DNA from: Candidatus Poribacteria bacterium | Lineage (GTDB): Bacteria; Poribacteria; WGA-4E; WGA-3G | Direction: 5' to 3' | Assembly (NCBI GenBank): GCA_009841255.1 | Contig: VXMD01000013.1 | Span: 3,950-43,420 of the forward strand | DNA length: 39,471 bases | In this document: one piece after another, positions 33,597-39,471 of the stretch | How positions within the stretch are numbered: position 1 is the stretch's first letter | How the letters are laid out: each line of letters opens with the position of its first letter | Translations under genes and position numbers: made by a program | Notes under the pieces: generated by a model | The model's database searches: none | Seen by the model: only the letters and a program-made list of their open reading frames with translations | Told to the model about the DNA's origin: nothing

Positions 33597-34724
33597 ATGG
33601 CAACAGTCCGACTCCAAAACATTACAAAACGGTTTGGCGATCTCATCGCACTCGACGACATCAACCTCGATATCCGAGACGAGGAATTCTTTGTGCTGCT
33701 CGGTCAAACGGGGGCGGGCAAAACGACGACCCTTCGGTGTATCGCCGGTTTGGATAAACCCGAGGAAGGCACAATCTATCTCGACGATGTGAGTGTCAAC
33801 GACAAAACCCCCGCGGAACGCGATGTCGCTTTCGTCTTCCAATCGCATATCCTTTATCCACACCTCAGCGTCTATGAGAACATGGCGTTCCCGCTGCATC
33901 CGAGAAAACTCTCCGAGGAGGAGATTGACCGACGTGTCAAAGATATTGCACAGATGCTTCATATCGAGCATCTACTCATGCGGACACCGAACCAGTTGAG
34001 CGGGGGTGAGACGCAACGCGTTGGACTCGGACGCGCGATGGTCCGGCGTCCTCAAGTCTTCCTGATGGACGAACCAATCTCCAACCTCGATGCGAAACTG
34101 CGGACCGAGATGCGAGCGGAAATCCGCTGGCGGCAACGTGAACTCGGTACAACGACCTTCTATGTGACGCATGACCAGATCGAAGCGATGTCAATGGCAG
34201 ACAGGATCGCTGTCCTGGAAGCCGGCAGAATCCAGCAATTGGGAACACCTGCGGAAATCTATAATCATCCCATCAATCTATTTGTCGCTGGTTTCATCGG
34301 GAATCCGAGTATGAATTGTATTCCGTGCGACATCTCCAGCACTGACGGTGAACTTCGTTTGACGTTGGCGAGTCATCTCGGCAGAGACAGTTCAGTCATA
34401 ATTCAGAACTCTGAGACTGCTAAAGTTGTAAATGACAGTAATCCGGACCGAGATCTTATCTTTGGTACGCACGCTGAAGATGTTATTGTTAGTCATCAGT
34501 CAATCGCTAATGCGTTTCGGGCTGAAGTCTATAGTAGTGAACCCCTCGGTGCGGAAACAATCGTCGAACTGACGCTCGGAACGGATACATCCGGGGCGCA
34601 TACGATCCTTAAAGCATGCACAGCACCTAACTTTGAAGCGGAAATCGGACAGCACCTCTACGTCACATTTGTTCCAGAACGGATGCACTTTTTCGATAAA
34701 AATAGTGGTGAGGCTATCTTGTAG
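33597..34724 (+). CDS. ABC transporter ATPase (MalK/PotA/FbpC-like)
   Basis: A 375-residue ATPase. Walker A GQTGAGKTT is at 36-44, the Q-loop Gln at 82, the signature LSGGE at 134-138 followed by TQRVGLGRAMVRRP, Walker B VFLMDEP at 154-160, the D-loop SNLDAKLR and the H-loop His at 192. The C-terminal ~130 residues form a TOBE-type domain (about 240-375), as in importers for sugars, iron, spermidine or thiamine. It should energise the two-domain permease encoded at 29810-31609 in the opposite direction. The ATG at 33597 is used although the Shine-Dalgarno is weak. The stop codon is TAG. Confidence 0.93.
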   Translation: MATVRLQNITKRFGDLIALDDINLDIRDEEFFVLLGQTGAGKTTTLRCIAGLDKPEEGTIYLDDVSVNDKTPAERDVAFVFQSHILYPHLSVYENMAFPLHPRKLSEEEIDRRVKDIAQMLHIEHLLMRTPNQLSGGETQRVGLGRAMVRRPQVFLMDEPISNLDAKLRTEMRAEIRWRQRELGTTTFYVTHDQIEAMSMADRIAVLEAGRIQQLGTPAEIYNHPINLFVAGFIGNPSMNCIPCDISSTDGELRLTLASHLGRDSSVIIQNSETAKVVNDSNPDRDLIFGTHAEDVIVSHQSIANAFRAEVYSSEPLGAETIVELTLGTDTSGAHTILKACTAPNFEAEIGQHLYVTFVPERMHFFDKNSGEAIL

Positions 34725-34773
34725 GAGGGATTTGTAATCCTGACTTTCAAAAAAACACGGTTCCCTTGGATAT

Positions 34774-34883
34774 CTATATAGACATAGCACTCCGCTGGAG
34801 TGCATTTACCGCTGTATCGGCTTTCTATAGACATATTGAAGAAATCCGCAGAAATACCCAAGCAAAAACCCCAAGCAAAAACC
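34774..34883. repeat. Paired TATAGACATA hairpin repeat plus CAGAAATACCC/AAGCAAAAAC repeat
   Basis: TATAGACATA followed by the palindrome GCACTCCGCTGGAGTGC (34787-34803) is followed about 50 bases later by CTATAGACATATTG (34825-34838). The same two-module layout recurs at 39378-39455. Directly after it, 34847-34869 is an exact 23-bp copy of 14898-14920, with a second AAGCAAAAAC unit. This and the palindrome at 34923-34938 fill most of the gene-free stretch 34725-35048. Confidence 0.85.
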
Positions 34884-34922
34884 CCCTATGGGGTGTGGAA
34901 AGGGGTTCAGGACTTAGGCAAA

Positions 34923-34938
34923 GCGCAATGAATTGCGC
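34923..34938. repeat. Perfect 7-bp palindrome GCGCAAT/ATTGCGC
   Basis: GCGCAAT and ATTGCGC are separated by two bases. It may be a REP-like element or a weak terminator for the ABC ATPase gene; no T-run follows. Confidence 0.5.
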
Positions 34939-35048
34939 GACTACAAACGGGTATTCTTTTCAGAAGTGTTTATATTATAGGAAGTTTATGTTCGTAGTAA
35001 GGAAACCCTTCATCGCCTATCTGCATAAGTCCTAATATTTTAGCAATT

Positions 35049-35183
35049 ATGAACTGGCGACTTAAACTCTTTAACCTTATCCCAAATTTTCTAAAGCGTG
35101 TCGGTTGCCAACTCTTACGCCGACTCGGATATGACCCCGATGCGTGGTTAGAAAACTTCCTCAGAGAACACAAAGGAGAATGA
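35049..35183 (+). CDS. Small 44-residue basic protein (putative)
   Basis: An ATG-to-TGA frame of 44 codons, NWRLKLFNLIPNFLKRVG at the N-terminus and a charged WLENFLREHKGE tail. It is amphipathic and basic in its first half, so it may bind membrane or protein. It ends 3 nt before the GTG of the thiamine-diphosphate enzyme gene, and its last codons contain that gene's AAAGGAG Shine-Dalgarno, which suggests coupling. It has no clear ribosome-binding site itself, and I do not recognise a family. Confidence 0.45.
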   Translation: MNWRLKLFNLIPNFLKRVGCQLLRRLGYDPDAWLENFLREHKGE

Positions 35184-35186
35184 TAC

Positions 35187-36821
35187 GTGAAAGGCGGAGA
35201 TATAATTATTGAATGTCTGAAAGCCCAAGGCGTTTCGGCGGTTTTCGGAATGCCCGGCACCCAAAATATCCAAATCTACGATGCCCTACTGCGACGCGGT
35301 ACAGGCACGATCGATCACTACCTTGTCCGACATGAATACGCGGCGACGCAGATGGCGGATGGTTTCGCACGCGCCACTGGAGAAGTCGGTGTTGCTATCA
35401 CTGTGCCTGGACCGGGTGCCAGCAATGCATCAACGGGAATTTTAGAGGCGTTCACGGATTGCGCCCCTGTTCTGCTGATTACGGGACAGAGCGATTCCAG
35501 TCTCTACAGCAAACATCCGAGCAAAATGTTCCACGGCTTGGACCAGATGCGGTTTTTCGAGTCGATTACAAAGTATTGCGCGATCGCACACACCGTCGCT
35601 GAGATTCCTGTCGTCATCGAAAACGCCTTTAAAGCGATGCGTAGTGGGAGACCGGGACCCACCTTCTTGGAATTTCCGATGGATGTCGTCACTGGTGAAG
35701 GAGAGGTCCGAATCCCGCCGCGTGTCGAACGCACTGAACTATCCCCGCCGGACGATGCATCGCTGCGTACGGCAGTGGAAACGATTCGTAACGCCAAGAT
35801 GCCCCTGATTTTCGCCGGTTCCGCTGTCTTTCATTCAAACGCCCGAAACGAGTTACGTCTCCTCGCCGAAAAACTGAACGCACCTGTCATTGTTACCCGT
35901 AATGCCAAAGGCGTTTTGTCGGAGGACCATCCGTTGGCACTGCAAATTTGCTATGGTTACCTCGGACGCGAGGCGCTCGAACGTACGGATTGTTTGATCG
36001 GTATCGGACCGCGTTTTACCTCCATCGACACCCGAAATTGGAGTTTGGAACTACCGCAACCCTTCATCCAAATAGACGAAGATGCCGACGAAATCGGGCT
36101 TGAATACCCGTGCGACATAGGTGTGGTGGGTGATCTGAAGTTGACGTTGCAGGCACTCATTGAGGACGTTGCCCCGGGTGAAAACGGGTGGGATGAGACG
36201 CTTGCGCACCTCCGCACGGCATTCGATGCACAGCCGCCGTTGCCGGTCATTCACGAATTCCAGGACGTGCTTCCACGGGACACGATCTATGCCATTGATG
36301 TCCATGCGCTCGGTTATGCCTCTTTCGGTGAATTTCCGATCTACGATCCTCGGACGTTCCTCTATCCGAATATCGGGGTCGCCTTAGGACATGCGTATCC
36401 TGCGGCTATCGGTGCTAAGGTCGCCTACCCCGATCGACCTGTTATCTGTTTCAGTGGCGATGGTGGGTTCCTGATGGGAGCCGTGGAAATGGCGACCGCG
36501 ATGAAATACGGCATCAACGTCGTCGCGGTTGTGGTGAACGACGGTGCTTTGTCAGCGATTAAGGGATCCCAGCAGAAAGGGTGTGAGGGACGCACGATCG
36601 ACACGGATCTGCTCAATCCGAATTTCGTCGAATTCGCACAGTCCTTCGGTGCGTATGCCAAGCGGGTCGAGAATTTGGGGGATTTCAAGGACACTTTACG
36701 GGACGCGCTCGCCGCAGAAAAACCGGCACTCATCGAGGTGATGTTGCAAGAACGGCAGGACGATATCGTCAACGTCATTGGATGGTTGATGTCCGAACCG
36801 CTCCGAACATCCACTTTCTAA
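35187..36821 (+). CDS. Thiamine-diphosphate-dependent enzyme (acetolactate-synthase-like)
   Basis: A 544-residue three-domain ThDP enzyme. The N-terminal PYR domain has the catalytic Glu at 50 (RHEYAATQMADGFAR) and VPGPGASNASTGILEA. The central domain (about 190-330) is the FAD/nucleotide-like fold. The C-terminal PP domain has the GDG-N motif: G424-D425-G426 and N451 (SGDGGFLMGAVEMATAMKYG, VVVNDGALSAIK). Homologues include acetolactate synthase, benzoylformate decarboxylase, glyoxylate carboligase and sulphopyruvate-type decarboxylases. The substrate cannot be decided from the sequence, and no small regulatory subunit gene is nearby. The GTG start at 35187 has GGAG eight bases upstream. Confidence 0.9.
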   Translation: MKGGDIIIECLKAQGVSAVFGMPGTQNIQIYDALLRRGTGTIDHYLVRHEYAATQMADGFARATGEVGVAITVPGPGASNASTGILEAFTDCAPVLLITGQSDSSLYSKHPSKMFHGLDQMRFFESITKYCAIAHTVAEIPVVIENAFKAMRSGRPGPTFLEFPMDVVTGEGEVRIPPRVERTELSPPDDASLRTAVETIRNAKMPLIFAGSAVFHSNARNELRLLAEKLNAPVIVTRNAKGVLSEDHPLALQICYGYLGREALERTDCLIGIGPRFTSIDTRNWSLELPQPFIQIDEDADEIGLEYPCDIGVVGDLKLTLQALIEDVAPGENGWDETLAHLRTAFDAQPPLPVIHEFQDVLPRDTIYAIDVHALGYASFGEFPIYDPRTFLYPNIGVALGHAYPAAIGAKVAYPDRPVICFSGDGGFLMGAVEMATAMKYGINVVAVVVNDGALSAIKGSQQKGCEGRTIDTDLLNPNFVEFAQSFGAYAKRVENLGDFKDTLRDALAAEKPALIEVMLQERQDDIVNVIGWLMSEPLRTSTF

Positions 36822-36844
36822 CGCGCTGTTTATGGTGCGTTTGT

Positions 36845-36865
36845 GGGCAGGCACAAGACCTGCCC
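36845..36865. terminator. 7-bp hairpin between convergent genes
   Basis: GGGCAGG (36845-36851) and CCTGCCC (36859-36865) form a perfect stem with a 7-base loop, in the 99-bp spacer between two convergent genes. It could terminate either transcript or be a REP-like repeat; there is no clear T-run. Confidence 0.5.
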
Positions 36866-36920
36866 CGACAAGGTGTCCACATATTCTGATAATTCACCAT
36901 AATAATACGCTGGTGTGTTT

Positions 36921-37745
36921 TTAATACTCGCCGCGGGCGTTCCAGCCGGGATACTGTTCTTCTAACGCTTCAAGCGTTTGCGGCGTATAGTATGGATGCC
37001 CAGCGGGTGGGAACCGAAAGACTTCACGCTCTGCGGCTGTCAGCGTGCCGATGAATTTCGAGAACATCGGGTTCCGACCTTTGTCTGTGTAGTGCCGAAA
37101 GCCTTCCCAATAGTGGTCTGCCCGTCCTAAACCGAATCCCCACGTAAAGCGTTGTCCGTCTTCCCGTAGATAATCGCTTGCTGAATGCAGTGTATAGTTG
37201 TTGAAGATACAGACGGTGCCGCCTTTACAAACAAGCGGTTCGTATTGAGCGGTATCCCGTCCGTGTTCCTTCGCAAGGAGTCTAAGTGGCGCTTGGTCCT
37301 CGTCAACATCCTCAAGGTGTACCCAAAACCCGATTTGCCCGAATTCACGAGCCGTCTCGGACTGCGGTAGCAGTGAGTTATTGCCGTTATCGATGTGCAA
37401 ATTGCTCGGATCGCTATCGACACCGGGTCCCTTAAATCCAGGGTAGCGTGCAATCATACATCCAGCACGGTAGTGAATATGCTCCGTTTTCAGGAATTTA
37501 CGTGCGAATTCCCAGGCATGGTGGTCCACGATCGCACGTAATAAAGCCATTTCAGGGGGCGGGAATTCGGTCAAAATCGCTCTGCCCGGAGGTGGATCGT
37601 CTTTGACTTCTTCCCATGTCTGGAGTACGCGGCGTTGGGCAGCCTGCATCTCCGCAAGTTGTTCACCAGAATAGTAGTCGGGTACGATTAAGTAGCCTTT
37701 CGCTAAGAGTTCATCCAGTTGGGCATCGGTAAATTTCTTAGGCAT
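36921..37745 (-). CDS. Phytanoyl-CoA dioxygenase (PhyH) family oxygenase
   Basis: A 274-residue Fe(II)/2-oxoglutarate-dependent oxygenase of the PhyH family. The iron triad is seen as H117-x-D119 (SNLHIDNGNNSLLP) and H187 (FNNYTLHSAS), with R199 in QRFTWGFG as the likely 2-oxoglutarate ligand. The N-terminus FTDAQLDELLAKGYLIVPDYYS is typical. The substrate is unknown; these enzymes hydroxylate lipids, small metabolites or natural products. The ATG at 37745 has GGAGG about 7 bases upstream. It stands as a single gene convergent with the ThDP gene. Confidence 0.9.
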   Translation of the reverse strand: MPKKFTDAQLDELLAKGYLIVPDYYSGEQLAEMQAAQRRVLQTWEEVKDDPPPGRAILTEFPPPEMALLRAIVDHHAWEFARKFLKTEHIHYRAGCMIARYPGFKGPGVDSDPSNLHIDNGNNSLLPQSETAREFGQIGFWVHLEDVDEDQAPLRLLAKEHGRDTAQYEPLVCKGGTVCIFNNYTLHSASDYLREDGQRFTWGFGLGRADHYWEGFRHYTDKGRNPMFSKFIGTLTAAEREVFRFPPAGHPYYTPQTLEALEEQYPGWNARGEY

Positions 37746-37798
37746 GTTGACCTCCAGTGGAAAAGTTGCGTACGTTTGGACAGGAGCAGGTTAAAAAT

Positions 37799-37851
37799 TT
37801 TTGCTGACGAACCTTGACAATCACAATGAGTGACAAAGCCCGTCAGCAAAA
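37799..37851 (-). terminator. Long-loop hairpin downstream of tRNA-Asn
   Basis: TTTTGCTGACG (37799-37809) and CGTCAGCAAAA (37841-37851) are perfect 11-bp inverted arms with a 31-base loop. On the minus strand the hairpin begins 7 bases after the tRNA 3' end and is followed by an AT stretch (ATTTTTAA). It is a plausible tRNA terminator. Confidence 0.6.
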
Positions 37852-37858
37852 TTGAGAG

Positions 37859-37931
37859 CTCCCCCAGACGGACTCGAACCGCCGACACGATGGTTAACAG
37901 CCATCTGCTCTACCGACTGAGCTATGGGGGA
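37859..37931 (-). tRNA. tRNA-Asn (GTT anticodon)
   Basis: The minus strand folds as a full cloverleaf: acceptor arms TCCCCCA/TGGGGGA, D-arm GCTC-GAGC, anticodon stem GATGG/CCATC with loop CTGTTAA (anticodon GTT), T-arm GGCGG-TTCGAGT-CCGTC and discriminator G. It is 73 nt and CCA is not encoded. Confidence 0.97.
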
Positions 37932-37942
37932 TTGTTAATGTA

Positions 37943-37971
37943 ATTATACACTATTTCATCCGCAATTGCAA
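37943..37971 (-). promoter_or_regulatory. Sigma70 promoter of tRNA-Asn
   Basis: TTGCAA (37966-37971), a 17-base spacer and TATAAT (37943-37948) read toward the tRNA, whose 5' end is 11 bases after the -10 box. Confidence 0.8.
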
Positions 37972-38040
37972 ATTAAATTCAAAATTTTTACAGGGTTTCC
38001 CGAAAAGAAGGTTTGCTACAGATGAAACAGACCGATGTTA

Positions 38041-38069
38041 ATTATACACCCTCTTGTCCACAATGGCAA
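38041..38069 (-). promoter_or_regulatory. Second promoter copy, related to the tRNA-Asn promoter
   Basis: TTGCCA (38064-38069), a 17-base spacer and TATAAT (38041-38046) on the minus strand. The flanking sequence (TTTAATTTGC before, GTGTATAATTA around the -10) matches the promoter at 37943-37971, so one is a duplicate of the other. It lies 21 bp after the rhodanese stop; the 70 bp between the two promoters contains no recognisable gene. Confidence 0.7.
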
Positions 38070-38089
38070 ATTAAATCTTGCTACGGTAT

Positions 38090-38479
38090 TTAACACCCAC
38101 ACGTAACTTGCGAACCCGAAGCACCTTGCTCGCCTTTTGTTTCGTAGCCATCACGTTTCCACCAGTCTAAACCGCCCATCAACTCCTTAACCTGAAACCC
38201 CAATTTCGCCATATTTAAGGCACCTTTGGTGGAGGCGTTGCAACCGATACCATCGCAGTAGGTCACGTACACCTTGGATTTATCGAGTTCTCTTGTCGTT
38301 GCCTCGGACATTGTTCGATGTGGGATATTTATTGCTGTCGGAATGTGTTCAAGGGCATACGCCTCTGGGGAGCGTGCGTCTATGACGACGATGGGTTCCC
38401 CATTATTGAGTGCTTCAAAGAGATCCCAGGAATCGGTTTCGTAATTGAGTTTCGCCTGATAAAATTCGATGTGTCCCAT
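38090..38479 (-). CDS. Rhodanese-domain protein
   Basis: A 129-residue single-domain rhodanese (sulfurtransferase-like). IVVIDARSPEAYALEHIPTA carries the conserved substrate-side Asp-Ala-Arg, and YVTYCDGIGCNASTKGA holds the active-site Cys75 in a C-DGIG-C loop. GALNMAKLGFQVKELMGGLD-W is the usual C-terminal part. The last residues (TCGC) add two extra Cys that could act in thiol chemistry or metal binding. The gene starts 6 nt after the preceding small membrane-protein gene, whose 3' end holds an AAAAGGAG sequence about 17 bases upstream. Confidence 0.9.
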   Translation of the reverse strand: MGHIEFYQAKLNYETDSWDLFEALNNGEPIVVIDARSPEAYALEHIPTAINIPHRTMSEATTRELDKSKVYVTYCDGIGCNASTKGALNMAKLGFQVKELMGGLDWWKRDGYETKGEQGASGSQVTCGC

Positions 38480-38485
38480 AACTTT

Positions 38486-38830
38486 TTAAGCATGTCTCCT
38501 TTTTAACAATCTCCGCAGATCCAATCTCCCTTGACAGAAACCCCAGAGGATGCCGACAGCAAGCCATACCCGGAACCCTATTAATCCAATTTGCAAAGCA
38601 GAACTGTAGACCTCGCCTGCCTTACCACTGTAGCGCCCCTCTCTGGGCGGTCCCGAGTCGTAGAAATGATCGAAGTGGTCAGAATGAATAGGAATCCTAA
38701 CATCCATGATGATATGAAAAAGGTACGCCACAGCGAAAAGCCATACATAGCCCGCCACGATCCCCAGCACAGTCCTGAGAAGTAGAATTCCGACAAACCG
38801 AAGACATGTTTTGAACTTCTGTATAAACAT
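38486..38830 (-). CDS. Small membrane protein, intact member of a tandem paralog pair
   Basis: A 114-residue protein with a TM at about 10-42 (VGILLLRTVLGIVAGYVWLF) and a second TM at about 79-97 (GLIGFRVWLAVGILWGF). The polar loop (about 45-75) is rich in His and Asp. The ATG at 38830 is preferred over an in-frame start at 38935: the upstream paralog starts with the same MFxQK sequence, a purine-rich AAGGCGG lies just upstream, and the longer N-terminus would overlap the other paralog. It is followed by the rhodanese gene 6 nt later. Function unknown. Confidence 0.75.
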   Translation of the reverse strand: MFIQKFKTCLRFVGILLLRTVLGIVAGYVWLFAVAYLFHIIMDVRIPIHSDHFDHFYDSGPPREGRYSGKAGEVYSSALQIGLIGFRVWLAVGILWGFCQGRLDLRRLLKRRHA

Positions 38831-38904
38831 AATTCCGCCTTCAGCGAAATTTGGGCGGCGCAATTGTTCTAATAAGGTAGGATAATAATTACGTGAGTTT
38901 GGTA

Positions 38905-39249
38905 TTAAGGATGCTGCTGCCTTAGCCGTTTCCACAAATTCAATTTACCCTGAGAGAAACCCCAGATAACTCCGACGGCGAGACAAATCCAGGCTCCTGG
39001 CTATGCAACAATATCAACAATATCATAGGCTGATGCACTCATGCGCTCGTACCGTTGTGCGACTTCTGCTATACTCTGGTAGCTACCATCCATATCTCGG
39101 TAAGCGAGCTTTTCTACTATCCAAAAAATGTTGCGAGAGATGAAGGCGACGAAAGCAAGCCATAAGACTCCCGCTACAACGCCCAGTGAAACTCTCATCG
39201 ACAGAATTCCGAGGAACTGAAAGGGTGCTTTGAGTTTCTGCATAAACAT
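38905..39249 (-). pseudogene. Paralog of the downstream membrane protein interrupted by one in-frame TAG
   Basis: From the ATG at 39249 (a GGGGG tract eight bases upstream) the frame reads MFMQKLKAPFQFLGILSMRV and continues to a TAG at 39001-39003 (codon 83). The same frame then continues open to a TAA at 38905-38907. The part after the TAG (WICLAVGVIWGFSQGKLNLW) matches VWLAVGILWGFCQGRLDLRR of the next gene at the same residue numbers. With the TAG read as a residue, both genes are exactly 114 codons plus stop and align without gaps; the intact paralog has Leu at 83. A single TTG-to-TAG change would explain it. Readthrough is possible, but TAG is used as a normal stop by other genes here, so a recent nonsense mutation is more likely. 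Confidence 0.75.
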
Positions 39250-39377
39250 AGTTTCTACCCCCTGTCGTGAATTTTTTGCTTTAATATCTGGCATGCCATT
39301 TCTAAATTCTCTTTCCATGAAGTATATCACATTTTTCTTGCTTTGCCAACTGTAAATTACCTCAAATCGCCACCTAC

Positions 39378-39455
39378 TTTATAGACATAGCACTCCGCTG
39401 GAGTGCGTTGGTTCGCATACGTCTTTTTCTATAGACATATTGCTCCGCTGGAGCA
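39378..39455. repeat. Paired TATAGACATA hairpin repeat, second locus
   Basis: TATAGACATA with palindrome GCACTCCGCTGGAGTGC (39390-39406) is followed by CTATAGACATAT with palindrome TGCTCCGCTGGAGCA (39441-39455). This is the two-module layout of 34774-34838, with a similar spacing of about 50 bases. It occupies most of the gene-free right end (39250-39471); nothing else is recognised there. Confidence 0.85.
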
Positions 39456-39471
39456 AAGAGAGCGTTTATTT

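Noticed and set aside
34766-35035. 89-codon plus-strand frame after the ABC ATPase
   Set aside because: It runs straight through two dispersed repeats and a palindrome that recur elsewhere in non-coding DNA.
38831-38935. 35-residue N-terminal extension of the intact small membrane protein
   Set aside because: It overlaps the 3' part of the upstream paralog and is absent from that paralog; the start at 38830 matches both.
39001-39003. TAG as pyrrolysine or general stop recoding
   Set aside because: Other genes in the window (for example those ending at 7394 and 34724) end normally in TAG, and no pyrrolysine genes are seen.

Overview
The window looks like a chromosome segment of an uncultured Gram-negative bacterium. 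A diderm envelope is implied by a complete-looking type II secretion (T2SS) locus with a secretin, by a phosphoheptose isomerase (gmhA) and by a hopene-cyclase-type terpene cyclase. A phytanoyl-CoA dioxygenase, a PD40/TolB-like secreted protein, long TPR proteins and many short dispersed repeats would fit Candidatus Poribacteria or a related lineage. That placement is my inference from gene content; the sequence does not prove it.

Left end (1-4812, + strand): a long TPR protein, cut by the window edge, whose C-terminus is a TaqI/type IIG-like DNA-specificity domain. It overlaps by 4 bp a RecF/SMC-like AAA ATPase. This pair resembles part of a restriction or defence system without a visible methyltransferase or nuclease, and is the most novel-looking item. 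Next (4920-8495, +) come a class II terpene cyclase (DXDD motif), a GT2 glycosyltransferase 6 nt downstream, and a secreted beta-propeller protein.

Centre (8594-26782, - strand): a T2SS locus read right to left: DUF3352-like lipoprotein or secreted protein, HEAT-repeat membrane protein, gspE, a secreted LamG/DUF1080-like protein, then gspF, G, H, I, J, K, L (PilM-PilN-like), M and D. No gspC and no prepilin peptidase are present. The secretin has about six N-type modules, GspK has four VNxNTA motifs, and several prepilin leaders are long and partly made of dispersed repeat DNA.

Right part (26969-36821): a VC_2705-type Na+/solute symporter (large and DUF4212 small subunits) with a clear sigma70 promoter and an operator-like palindrome; gmhA; a two-domain iron/spermidine-type ABC permease; a cadherin-like secreted protein with a strong terminator; the divergent ABC ATPase; a 44-residue ORF; and a thiamine-pyrophosphate enzyme. 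No substrate-binding protein for the ABC transporter is present.

Far right (36845-39471): a phytanoyl-CoA dioxygenase, tRNA-Asn(GTT) with its promoter and a second related promoter upstream, a rhodanese, and two tandem paralogous small membrane proteins. One paralog is interrupted by a single in-frame TAG, yet aligns with its twin without gaps across and beyond that codon. Short repeat families (paired hairpin repeats, CCTTGCGG-type elements, ACTGATAACTG-type strings) are scattered between genes and run into some gene starts.
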